From Chitinophagaceae bacterium (GTDB lineage Bacteria > Bacteroidota > Bacteroidia > Chitinophagales > Chitinophagaceae): DNA of 10,583 nucleotides. The notes beneath the pieces were generated by a model, which worked only from the letters and a program-made list of their open reading frames with translations, did not search any database and was not told the origin of the DNA. Position numbers and translations under genes: made by a program. The DNA is taken from NCBI GenBank assembly GCA_003526435.1, contig DPWF01000374.1, forward strand, positions 402 through 10,984. Direction: 5' to 3'. Below, in pieces: positions 1-6,256 of the stretch; position 1 is the stretch's first letter, and every line of letters starts with the position of its first letter.

Positions 1-1587
1 GGTGAGACGGTTCTGCGTTACTTCTTCACTCAACAATAAAGTATAATTGGCGCTGAAGCCTGCTTTGCCAACTTTTGCGGCCAGCTCCCATTCCAGACCA
101 TTTACTACCTGTTTTACATAGTTGAAATAGTTGAAAGTAATATAGTTGTAATCGATGCCATTGCTGATCTTCCTGTTAAAATATACCAGCCTTGTGCTGA
201 ACTGTTTTTGCTGGAAACTTGCACCGGCTTCATAGTTCACCGATTTTTCTGCATTCAGTTTACTGTTCAAACTTAACTGGTACAATGACGGGGCTTTAAA
301 ACCGCTTGAAACACTACCAAACACACGGAACTGATCATTGAAACTATAAGACGGATTGAAGGTATAAGTACTGTTATTGCCATAACGTGAATGATCATTG
401 TATCGGCCTCCTAATTCAACATTGAATTTTTTATTGGGACTATTGAAAATAACAGAAGCATATAAAGCTGTCTGAGATAAAGATGTATCCCTGAACTGGC
501 TCCTGTACGGTCCGAAAGAACTTATAGAGAGATAATTCTGGTTATAGGAATTGTAACGATAGTCGGCACCAGTAAGTAAAGTGAATCCTTTACCCAGTTT
601 GGTGCTGGCATATAATTCAACAAACTGCGATTTGCCAAAATAGGTATTGTCTTCGAACCAGGTGCTGGTTTTATGTAAACTGTCGTTGCGATAGTTACGC
701 GTAAGTTCACTGTACTGGTAATTACCGGTAATGGCCAGTTTGCCTTTTCTGTATTGAAAACCGGTACCGGTGATCAAGGATTTGTTGTTGATATTATAAT
801 CGCGATCATCATTAAATACACCTGCATCAATTCCTGCTTTATACTGGCTGTGCATGAGGAAGGCTTTAAATCCAAGGTGATTGGTGGCCTGATAAAATAA
901 CTGCCCGCTGGTTACCGAACCATCGTATCTGTCTTTATCATAGTTCTTCGTGCCCGTACTGTCATACGCAGAAGAAAAACCATTGGTAAACAAACGTGCA
1001 TAACGGGCGGTATAAGTGAGCTTATTCAGCTTACCATAAACCTGTACATTGTTTCTTGAGGTGCCGAGATTACCCTGGCTCAACGTAGCTTTTATATTGA
1101 ATGGCTTATTGGTATCTTTTTTTACAGTGATAATATTGATAACACCTGCAATGGCATCGCTCCCATACAAGGTAGACTGTGGCCCTTTACATACTTCAAT
1201 TCTCTCCACATCATTCACTGAAAAAAAGTTAAGATCGAAATCTGTAGTAATGGTAGAAGGGTCGTTCAATGGAATACCATCCATCAGAATCAGTGTACGA
1301 CCCGGAGAAGCGCCACGGGTATATACGGTTTGAACACTGCCGGCATTATTGAAAGCGCCGTTAATGGTAATGCCTGCCTGTTCATTTAATAACTGGGCTA
1401 CGGTTTTACCACCGCTTTTTTCAATTTGCTGTTTAGTGATAACGGTGATCACTTTACCTGTTGTACTTTGTTTTTGTTCGATTTTGTTGGCCGTTACTAC
1501 CACTTCATCGAGTGTAACGGTGTCTTTTTGTGCAAACAGGGTAGTGCCTGTAAGCATGCATGCGAGGAGCGTAATTGTTTTGCTCAT
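1..1587 (-). CDS. btuB: BtuB-like TonB-dependent vitamin B12 outer-membrane receptor (partial, C-terminus beyond left edge)
   Basis: This gene probably imports cobalamin across the outer membrane using energy from TonB. The reading frame stays open from the ATG at 1587 down to base 1, giving 529 residues. BtuB-type receptors are usually about 600-700 residues, so the last strands of the barrel are missing. Residues 1-20 form a signal peptide ending LFAQ. A TonB-box-like DEVVVTA follows at 27-33. The plug domain covers roughly 36-150 and includes TRGASPGRTLILMDG (from residue 90), VNDVERIEVCKGPQSTLYGS and AIAGVINIIT. After that come alternating aromatic beta strands typical of a 22-strand barrel. 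The specific B12 assignment rests on the cobalamin riboswitch directly upstream together with the short BtuB-type plug, with no SusC-type N-terminal extension. The start has no Shine-Dalgarno site, which is normal for the phylum. A siderophore or other receptor is the alternative, but the riboswitch makes it unlikely. Confidence 0.9.
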   Translation of the reverse strand, partial: MSKTITLLACMLTGTTLFAQKDTVTLDEVVVTANKIEQKQSTTGKVITVITKQQIEKSGGKTVAQLLNEQAGITINGAFNNAGSVQTVYTRGASPGRTLILMDGIPLNDPSTITTDFDLNFFSVNDVERIEVCKGPQSTLYGSDAIAGVINIITVKKDTNKPFNIKATLSQGNLGTSRNNVQVYGKLNKLTYTARYARLFTNGFSSAYDSTGTKNYDKDRYDGSVTSGQLFYQATNHLGFKAFLMHSQYKAGIDAGVFNDDRDYNINNKSLITGTGFQYRKGKLAITGNYQYSELTRNYRNDSLHKTSTWFEDNTYFGKSQFVELYASTKLGKGFTLLTGADYRYNSYNQNYLSISSFGPYRSQFRDTSLSQTALYASVIFNSPNKKFNVELGGRYNDHSRYGNNSTYTFNPSYSFNDQFRVFGSVSSGFKAPSLYQLSLNSKLNAEKSVNYEAGASFQQKQFSTRLVYFNRKISNGIDYNYITFNYFNYVKQVVNGLEWELAAKVGKAGFSANYTLLLSEEVTQNRLT

Positions 1588-1623
1588 TGTTATTGGTTAA
1601 ATAGTTGAACAATGAGCTTTCAG

Positions 1624-1650
1624 GAAACATAAAAAACGGAGAAACATAAA
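1624..1650 (-). repeat. 10-base direct repeat between riboswitch and btuB start
   Basis: The 10-mer GAAACATAAA (TTTATGTTTC on the btuB strand) occurs twice, at 1624-1633 and 1641-1650, with a period of 17. It lies in the untranslated region between the B12 box and the btuB ATG. Each copy contains TATGTTTC, one base from the -7 consensus TAnnTTTG. It could be a tandem protein site, a pair of weak promoters below the riboswitch, or chance in an AT-rich leader. On the btuB strand a run of six T lies between the copies, but only a very weak stem precedes it. Confidence 0.4.
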
Positions 1651-1711
1651 TTGCCGCTGCAGACAGCATTTACATTCCATGCTTTTCACCCGAAAGCCGT
1701 GAATGGATCGT

Positions 1712-1962
1712 CTGTATGTGGCAGGTCTTCTGGCTTGCTCTCTGTTGTTGAACCTTCCCATCCCGCCTTAAGCGAAACAGTGGTTAGTAGAAACATCAGT
1801 GGTTGTCGTGAATGGTCAATGGTGAATGGTGAATAAAGCAATACTACTTATCATTCACCATTGACCATTGACCATTCACCACCCAAGAGCTTACAGCTAC
1901 GGGGATAGCGCCGGATTTACACCGGACTTCCCTTTTAATCCCGACAGGTCGGGAACCAAATA
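1712..1962 (-). promoter_or_regulatory. Cobalamin (B12) riboswitch controlling btuB
   Basis: Read on the minus strand, this leader carries the hallmark elements of the cobalamin riboswitch in order. They are GGTTCCC and a CCCGACCTGTCGGG hairpin near the 5' end, then AAAAGGGAA, then GGTGTAAATCC and CCCCGTAGCTGTAA, then CCACTG and GGGAAGG, and finally the B12 box AGCCAGAAGACCTGCC at 1735-1720. It ends about 130 bases before the btuB ATG, so it most likely lowers btuB expression when cobalamin is plentiful. The mode, termination or translation block, is not clear: no convincing intrinsic terminator follows the B12 box. Two features are odd. The usual CCCGCAACTGT core reads CCCGTAGCTGT here. A peripheral arm also contains a 72-base heptad-repeat hairpin (1808-1879), making the element longer than the usual roughly 200 bases. 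The ends are approximate. Confidence 0.93.
1808..1879. repeat. Heptad-repeat hairpin inside the riboswitch arm
   Basis: The two 27-base arms (1808-1834 and 1853-1879) are complementary at 26 of 27 positions, around an 18-base loop. The only mismatch is G1824 against G1863. Each arm is a tandem of four 7-base units. On the right arm these are ATTCACC, ATTGACC, ATTGACC and ATTCACC at 1853, 1860, 1867 and 1874. The left arm gives the same unit on the opposite strand at 1834, 1827, 1820 and 1813, the outermost reading ATTCACG. The C/G variable position is mirrored between the arms except at the mismatch. The hairpin sits between the CTGTAA core segment and the CCACTG segment of the B12 riboswitch, where variable arms are tolerated. 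No target-site duplication flanks it. Confidence 0.9.
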
Positions 1963-1967
1963 CAGGG

Positions 1968-1998
1968 CAAATGTAGGGTGCAGCAGGTAATTAGGAAA
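1968..1998 (-). promoter_or_regulatory. Predicted promoter of the btuB riboswitch transcript
   Basis: On the minus strand TACATTTG (1975-1968) matches the Bacteroidota -7 consensus TAnnTTTG exactly. TTTC (1998-1995) lies upstream with a 19-base spacer, one base from the -33 consensus TTTG. Transcription would start near 1964, just before the first conserved riboswitch bases, which is the expected place for a riboswitch-led mRNA. The consensus is established knowledge; the site itself is predicted. Confidence 0.55.
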
Positions 1999-2032
1999 TT
2001 AAGTTTTACACGGAGGTGGGAAAGAGTAAGCC

Positions 2033-2100
2033 CATAGTCGATGGCCCATAGTCAGGAATAATGCACCATGGACTATGGCCCATCAACCATGCACCATATC
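2033..2100. repeat. Heptad-repeat quasi-palindrome in the btuB/permease divergent region
   Basis: Bases 2033-2053 pair with 2071-2091 around a 17-base loop, with 18 Watson-Crick pairs out of 21. Two of the three mismatches become G-U pairs in a minus-strand RNA, so the fold is stronger in that direction. The sequence has a 7-base beat. AT occurs at 2034, 2041 and 2048 on the left, and at 2061, 2068, 2075, 2082, 2089 and 2096 on the right. Right-side units read ATGCACC, ATGGACT, ATGGCCC, ATCAACC, ATGCACC, ATATCC. The units resemble those of the 1808-1879 hairpin. It lies upstream of both the btuB promoter and the permease gene. Confidence 0.8.
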
Positions 2101-2111
2101 CATAAGTTCAT

Positions 2112-2119
2112 TACATTTA
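2112..2119 (+). promoter_or_regulatory. Possible -7 promoter element of the permease operon
   Basis: TACATTTA differs from the -7 consensus TAnnTTTG only in the last base. It would give a leader of roughly 18 bases before the ATG at 2141. No good -33 TTG is seen at the expected distance, so the call is weak. Confidence 0.25.
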
Positions 2120-2140
2120 ACACCATATCATTAAATTCTT

Positions 2141-3496
2141 ATGCAGGGAAATCAAAAACTGAATCTTTTTAGCTTCACCATGATCGTGGTAGGTCTGGTG
2201 ATTGGAATGGGTATTTTCAGAACGGCGGCCACTAGTGCCAAAGATGCTATTGAACCTTCTGTTTATTTTACAGCATGGATATTGGGTGGTTTTGTGGCCC
2301 TTTGCGGGGCACTTACCTATGCCGAGATTGGTAGTCGATATCCGGTAACAGGTGGTTATTATAAAGTGTTTTCATATGCCTATCATCCCAGTATTGCATT
2401 TGCCATTAATTGTATTATTCTGATCAGTAATGCAGCCAGTTTAAGTGCAGTGGCATTGATTGGTAGCGGGTATATCACTAAATTATTTCCTGCTGTTGAG
2501 TGGACAGATATTCATAAGGCATTAATCAGTTGTGCCGCCATTATCTTTTTTTATGGAATCAACCTCATGGGTTTAAAAATGAGTTCCCGTGCACAGAATA
2601 TACTGATGCTGATAAAAATAGGAATGATTGTAGTGCTGATTCTGGCGCTTTTCTTTCCGCAGGATCAGGGAGCTGCGGTAGCGGCAACAACGGTAGCACC
2701 GGTGGTGGGAACCGAATCGATGAGCTGGATACAGAGTCTGGGTATCAGCCTCATTGCGGTATCATTTACGTATGGAGGGTATCAGCAAACCATCAATTTT
2801 GGCAATGAAGTAAACCAGCCGGCCAAGAATATTCCGCGAGGTATTTTTATAGGTATTGCCATCATCATTGTATTGTACCTGCTGGTGAACCTGAGTTATT
2901 ATACCATTGTTGGTTTCGATCAGATGAAGGGAGAAAGAGAAATTGCCTATGTAGTAATGGAGCGCACATTCGGTGCAAAAGGTGCCGACATTTTTTCTTT
3001 CTTTTTATTCTTCGGAGTGCTCGCTTATGTAAATGCTTTGCTGATGAGTAATCCGAGGGTTATGTATGCTATGAGTGAAGAAAAAACATTGCCATCGTTT
3101 TTTGCAAAACAAAATCCGAAAAATCAGGTATTTACTATTTCATTGACTGTGTTTGCTGCCATGTGTATTGTGATTTTGTTTTTTGCACAAACCTTCGATA
3201 AGATCCTCAACTTCACCATTTTCCTCGATTGTTTTGGAATGGTGGCATCGAGCGCTACTATTTTCATACTGCGTAAAAGAACCAAACATCTTGATGGTAC
3301 GGGCATCTTTAAAATGAAACTGTTTCCGCTGATGCCACTTATTTTTATGAGTGCTTACTTATTTGTAGGCATCAGTATCGCCATGCAAACACCAGATACA
3401 GCATTTGTTGGTTTCTGTGTGTTGCTTGGATTTATGTTGATTTATTTCATCAGTACCAAATTCAGGAAACCTATTACTGAACACACACAATTGTAG
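2141..3496 (+). CDS. APC-family amino-acid permease
   Basis: This is a 451-residue integral inner-membrane protein of the amino acid/polyamine/organocation (APC) superfamily, which imports or exchanges amino acids. About 12 hydrophobic helices can be traced. Helix 1 contains the glycine-rich substrate-binding break GMGIF (residues 22-26). Helix 2 leads into the family motif YAEIGSRYPVTGGYY (60-74). Later segments include VSFTYGGYQQTINFGNEV and NIPRGIFIGIAIII, which match helices 6-7 and the 7-8 region of LAT/SteT-like exchangers. The length is normal. The ATG at 2141 gives a short cytoplasmic N-terminus. The next gene begins 6 bases after the stop, so the two are probably one transcript. That partner works on sulfur-containing or related amino acids, which suggests but does not prove that the permease carries such a substrate. 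The exact amino acid cannot be read from the sequence. Confidence 0.9.
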   Translation: MQGNQKLNLFSFTMIVVGLVIGMGIFRTAATSAKDAIEPSVYFTAWILGGFVALCGALTYAEIGSRYPVTGGYYKVFSYAYHPSIAFAINCIILISNAASLSAVALIGSGYITKLFPAVEWTDIHKALISCAAIIFFYGINLMGLKMSSRAQNILMLIKIGMIVVLILALFFPQDQGAAVAATTVAPVVGTESMSWIQSLGISLIAVSFTYGGYQQTINFGNEVNQPAKNIPRGIFIGIAIIIVLYLLVNLSYYTIVGFDQMKGEREIAYVVMERTFGAKGADIFSFFLFFGVLAYVNALLMSNPRVMYAMSEEKTLPSFFAKQNPKNQVFTISLTVFAAMCIVILFFAQTFDKILNFTIFLDCFGMVASSATIFILRKRTKHLDGTGIFKMKLFPLMPLIFMSAYLFVGISIAMQTPDTAFVGFCVLLGFMLIYFISTKFRKPITEHTQL

Positions 3497-3502
3497 TATA
3501 GC

Positions 3503-4675
3503 ATGGACCTTTCTTATATATTGAATGAACTTGCAGAAGATAGGGATGAATATTTCAGGGCGGTGTCGCCACCCATTGTGCAGACCAGTAATTTTGCCTT
3601 TAAAAAAGTAGACGACCTACGTAAGTCGTTTGAAGATGAATATTCAACCTGGTTGTATAGTCGCGGACTCAATCCGACGGTGGAAATTCTACGCAAGAAA
3701 TTAGCAGCACTGGATGGAGCAGAAGATTGCCTGGTATTTAACAGTGGTGCGGCGGCCATTTTTGCGGCGGTACTCGCCAATGTAAAAAGTGGTGATCATA
3801 TCGTAAGCGTAAAAGACCCATATACCTGGGCAAGAAAAATGTTTGATGAAATATTACCGCGATTCCAGGTAACGGTTACCTATATCGACGGAAGATCGAT
3901 TGAACATTTTGAGAAAGCCATCCAACCCAATACAACAGTTATCTATCTCGAATCGCCCAATAGCTGGTTATTTGATTTACAGGATCTTTCGGCCGTGGCT
4001 CAACTGGCCCGCGCAAAAAATATTGTTACCATTTGCGATAACAGCTTCTGTACACCCTTGTATCAAAAGCCGTATGAAATAGGGATTGATCTTACACTGC
4101 AATCGGCCACCAAATATATCAGCGGCCATAGCGATGTAATTGCGGGGGTGTTAAGTGGCAGCAGTAAACAGATTACCCGTATCTTTAACAGCGAATACAA
4201 TAATATAGGGTCCGGTATCCAGCCCTTCAACGCATGGTTGTTGATCAGAGGTCTTCGAACATTACCGGCACGCCTGGAGCGCATTACCCGCACTACACAC
4301 GCTGTAATAACATTTTTGAAGTCTCATCCGCTTGTGGAAAGGGTTATTTTTCCTTTGGACCCCACATTTCCCCAATATGAACTGGCCAGCCGTCAGATGA
4401 AAGGGGCATGTGGTTTGTTGACATTTATCCTGAAGACCCAATCCTGTGAAGCCATAGAGAATTTCTGTAATGGGCTGAAACACATATTGATGGCGGTGAG
4501 CTGGGGCGGTCATGAGTCGCTGATCATCCCCAAATGTGCGGGAATGCCGCGCGACCAGTTCAACCCGGCGCTTGAGCTACACCGTAGCCTGCGCTTGTAC
4601 GTTGGATTAGAGGAGCCGGAATATATCATTGCCGACCTGGCCCAGGCGCTGGATGTAATAAAGGACCATTCATAA
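3503..4675 (+). CDS. Cys/Met-metabolism PLP-dependent enzyme (cystathionine synthase/lyase family)
   Basis: This 390-residue cytoplasmic enzyme belongs to the trans-sulfuration family (fold-type I PLP enzymes: cystathionine gamma-synthase, the beta- and gamma-lyases, methionine gamma-lyase). Most cofactor residues are present. Y52 and R54 in YSRGLNPT bind the PLP phosphate of the partner subunit. FNSGAAAI corresponds to the glycine-rich loop. D179 in DNSFCTP contacts the pyridine nitrogen. The Schiff-base lysine is K204 in SATKYISGHSDV. WGGHESL lies near the C-terminus, and R364 in LRLYVGLEE binds the substrate carboxylate. The active-site segment that usually reads YGGT or YGCT is Y107-T-W-A here. 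The Cys of typical methionine gamma-lyases is therefore a Trp, and the exact reaction is uncertain. The family's usual TPSNP also reads SPNSW. It lies 6 bases after an amino-acid permease, which suggests uptake followed by conversion of one amino acid. Calling it metB or a lyase would be a guess. Confidence 0.88.
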   Translation: MDLSYILNELAEDRDEYFRAVSPPIVQTSNFAFKKVDDLRKSFEDEYSTWLYSRGLNPTVEILRKKLAALDGAEDCLVFNSGAAAIFAAVLANVKSGDHIVSVKDPYTWARKMFDEILPRFQVTVTYIDGRSIEHFEKAIQPNTTVIYLESPNSWLFDLQDLSAVAQLARAKNIVTICDNSFCTPLYQKPYEIGIDLTLQSATKYISGHSDVIAGVLSGSSKQITRIFNSEYNNIGSGIQPFNAWLLIRGLRTLPARLERITRTTHAVITFLKSHPLVERVIFPLDPTFPQYELASRQMKGACGLLTFILKTQSCEAIENFCNGLKHILMAVSWGGHESLIIPKCAGMPRDQFNPALELHRSLRLYVGLEEPEYIIADLAQALDVIKDHS

Positions 4676-4690
4676 CGACTTATGAACGGT
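4665..4690 (+). terminator. Small hairpin at the end of the PLP-enzyme gene (weak terminator candidate)
   Basis: The 11-base arms 4665-4675 and 4680-4690 pair at 10 positions around the loop CGAC. The inner seven base pairs (TTCATAA/TTATGAA) are perfect and include the stop codon. No T-tract follows, so it is not a classical intrinsic terminator. It may instead stabilise the 3' end or be chance. Confidence 0.3.
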
Positions 4691-4745
4691 TTCGGTTAAT
4701 GCTACTCCGCCTATCAGAAAATTATCTATCTGGTTGGGAAACTGT

Positions 4746-4753
4746 TATTTTTG
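4746..4753 (+). promoter_or_regulatory. -7 promoter element of the TolC/HlyD operon
   Basis: TATTTTTG matches TAnnTTTG exactly. It ends only 6 bases before the chosen ATG at 4760, which would give a leader of a few bases or none. A well-spaced -33 TTG is not evident. Confidence 0.4.
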
Positions 4754-4759
4754 TTATAT

Positions 4760-6223
4760 ATGAAGAAGTTAATTGCCCTTTTGGGATGTGCCATTCTGGT
4801 ACAGGTGCAGGCTCAGACTACCAATGAGAAATGGGATCTGCGGAAATGTATTGACTATGCTACACAGAATAATATTTCCGTGAAGCAGGCCGATGTACAG
4901 GCGAGGATCAGCGCATTGCTGGCACGACAGGCAAAATTGAATCAGTATCCATCATTGAATATGAGTTCGGGAACGGGTGTGCGTTTTGGTAGATCTATTG
5001 ATCCCACCACCAACCAGTTCTCCACCAACCAGTTTTTATACCAGAATTTTGGATTGAACGCTGGCATCCAGTTATACAATGGAGGAGCCATAAAAAATAA
5101 TATAAAGGCTGCAGCATTCAGTGCGCAGGCTGCACTTGCAGATGTAGAGCGAACAGCCAACGATATTTCACTGAACGTGGCTAATTTTTATCTACAGATA
5201 CTGGCATCCAGGGAACAGGTAAAAATTACACAGGTACAAATTGCACAGTCTCAAACACAGTTGGAGATTACCAGAAAAAGAGTAGAAGCAGGTGTATTGC
5301 CTGAATTAAATCTTGCAGAAATTGAAGCACAGCTCGCCAATGACAGTAGTAATTATGTGGCGGCACTTACAGGGTATGAATTGAATGTATTAAACCTGAA
5401 AGGATTACTAAACCTTGATCCTGCTATTGCTTTTGAGCTTGAAACACCACCTGTGGAAAGTATACCTGTTGAAAGTTTTGGCGATTTACAACCAGAACTG
5501 GTGTACCAGTTGGCACTTACTTCACAGCCATTACAAAAAGCAAATGATTTCAGAATCAAAGCAGCGCAAAAATCAGTATTAGCCACTAAAGGACAGATGT
5601 ACCCCACTATTACTTTCGGGGGCAACCTCTCATCGAATTTTTCCAATTCATTTAAAAAAACAACCGGGTTAACTTTTCTGGGATATAGCCCTGTTACAGG
5701 AGCCGAACCCAAAGTAACCATCAGTAATGTTGATTACTACGTGCAAAGTCCGCTCTATCGTTTTTCGCAAAGCAGCAGGGGATTTGGCGGATTGTGGGAA
5801 GGATGGACCGACCAGATCACCAATAACTTTGGTCAGAATGTGGGTCTTAATTTCTCCATTCCTATTTTTAACAATGGCCAGGCAAAAACAGCTTACCAGC
5901 GTTCTAAACTGGATCTGAGAAATGTGGAGCTTCAAAAAACGCAGGCCGATCTGAAACTGAAACAGGATATCTATACTGCCTATAATAATGCCACAGCGGC
6001 ATTGCAGAAATTCAACGCAGGTAAAAAAACAATTGAGAGCACACAAAAAGCTTACGATTTTGCCTTGAAGCGTTATGAGGTAGGGTTGCTGGGTTCACTC
6101 GACCTGATTACCAACCAGAATAACCTGCTTCGTGCCAAAGTACAGCAACTGGCCAATCAATACGACTATGTATTCAAAATGAAAGTGCTGGAATTTTACA
6201 AAGGACAGGGATTGAAACTGTAA
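4760..6223 (+). CDS. TolC-family outer-membrane efflux channel protein
   Basis: This 487-residue protein belongs to the outer-membrane efflux protein family, whose trimers form a channel through the outer membrane and a long periplasmic alpha-barrel. Residues 1-19 (MKKLIALLGCAILVQVQAQ) form a signal peptide. Then comes WDLRKCIDYATQNNISVKQA, the usual start of the mature domain, and two repeats of helix-strand-helix. In the first half VANFYLQILASREQVK and TRKRVEAGVLPELNLAEIEAQ are typical. In the second half NFSIPIFNNGQAKTAYQRSK and ALKRYEVGLLGSLDLITNQN mirror them. Length and both repeats are complete. An upstream TTG at 4751 could also be read as a start, but the ATG at 4760 gives a clean Lys-Lys signal-peptide beginning. 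A HlyD-type adaptor follows after 33 bases, so both likely form parts of one efflux or export machine. Confidence 0.92.
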   Translation: MKKLIALLGCAILVQVQAQTTNEKWDLRKCIDYATQNNISVKQADVQARISALLARQAKLNQYPSLNMSSGTGVRFGRSIDPTTNQFSTNQFLYQNFGLNAGIQLYNGGAIKNNIKAAAFSAQAALADVERTANDISLNVANFYLQILASREQVKITQVQIAQSQTQLEITRKRVEAGVLPELNLAEIEAQLANDSSNYVAALTGYELNVLNLKGLLNLDPAIAFELETPPVESIPVESFGDLQPELVYQLALTSQPLQKANDFRIKAAQKSVLATKGQMYPTITFGGNLSSNFSNSFKKTTGLTFLGYSPVTGAEPKVTISNVDYYVQSPLYRFSQSSRGFGGLWEGWTDQITNNFGQNVGLNFSIPIFNNGQAKTAYQRSKLDLRNVELQKTQADLKLKQDIYTAYNNATAALQKFNAGKKTIESTQKAYDFALKRYEVGLLGSLDLITNQNNLLRAKVQQLANQYDYVFKMKVLEFYKGQGLKL

Positions 6224-6256
6224 TAACAGGTTGAACAAAACAGAAATACAATATCT

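Noticed and set aside
1049..1600. Plus-strand frames of 94, 83 and 60 residues
   Set aside because: They lie opposite the clear BtuB plug domain on the minus strand and are shadows of it.
1651..1836. 61-residue plus-strand frame
   Set aside because: It is antisense to the B12 riboswitch and its repeat arm and has no protein-like features.
1808..2100. CRISPR array or direct-repeat spacer structure
   Set aside because: The units are 7 bases, contiguous and in inverted arms. There are no spacers and no cas genes.
4665..4690. Full intrinsic terminator after the PLP-enzyme gene
   Set aside because: The stem is reasonable but no T-tract follows, so it is kept only as a weak hairpin.
4751..4759. 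TTG start three codons upstream of the TolC gene
   Set aside because: It overlaps the promoter box. The ATG at 4760 gives a normal Lys-Lys signal peptide.
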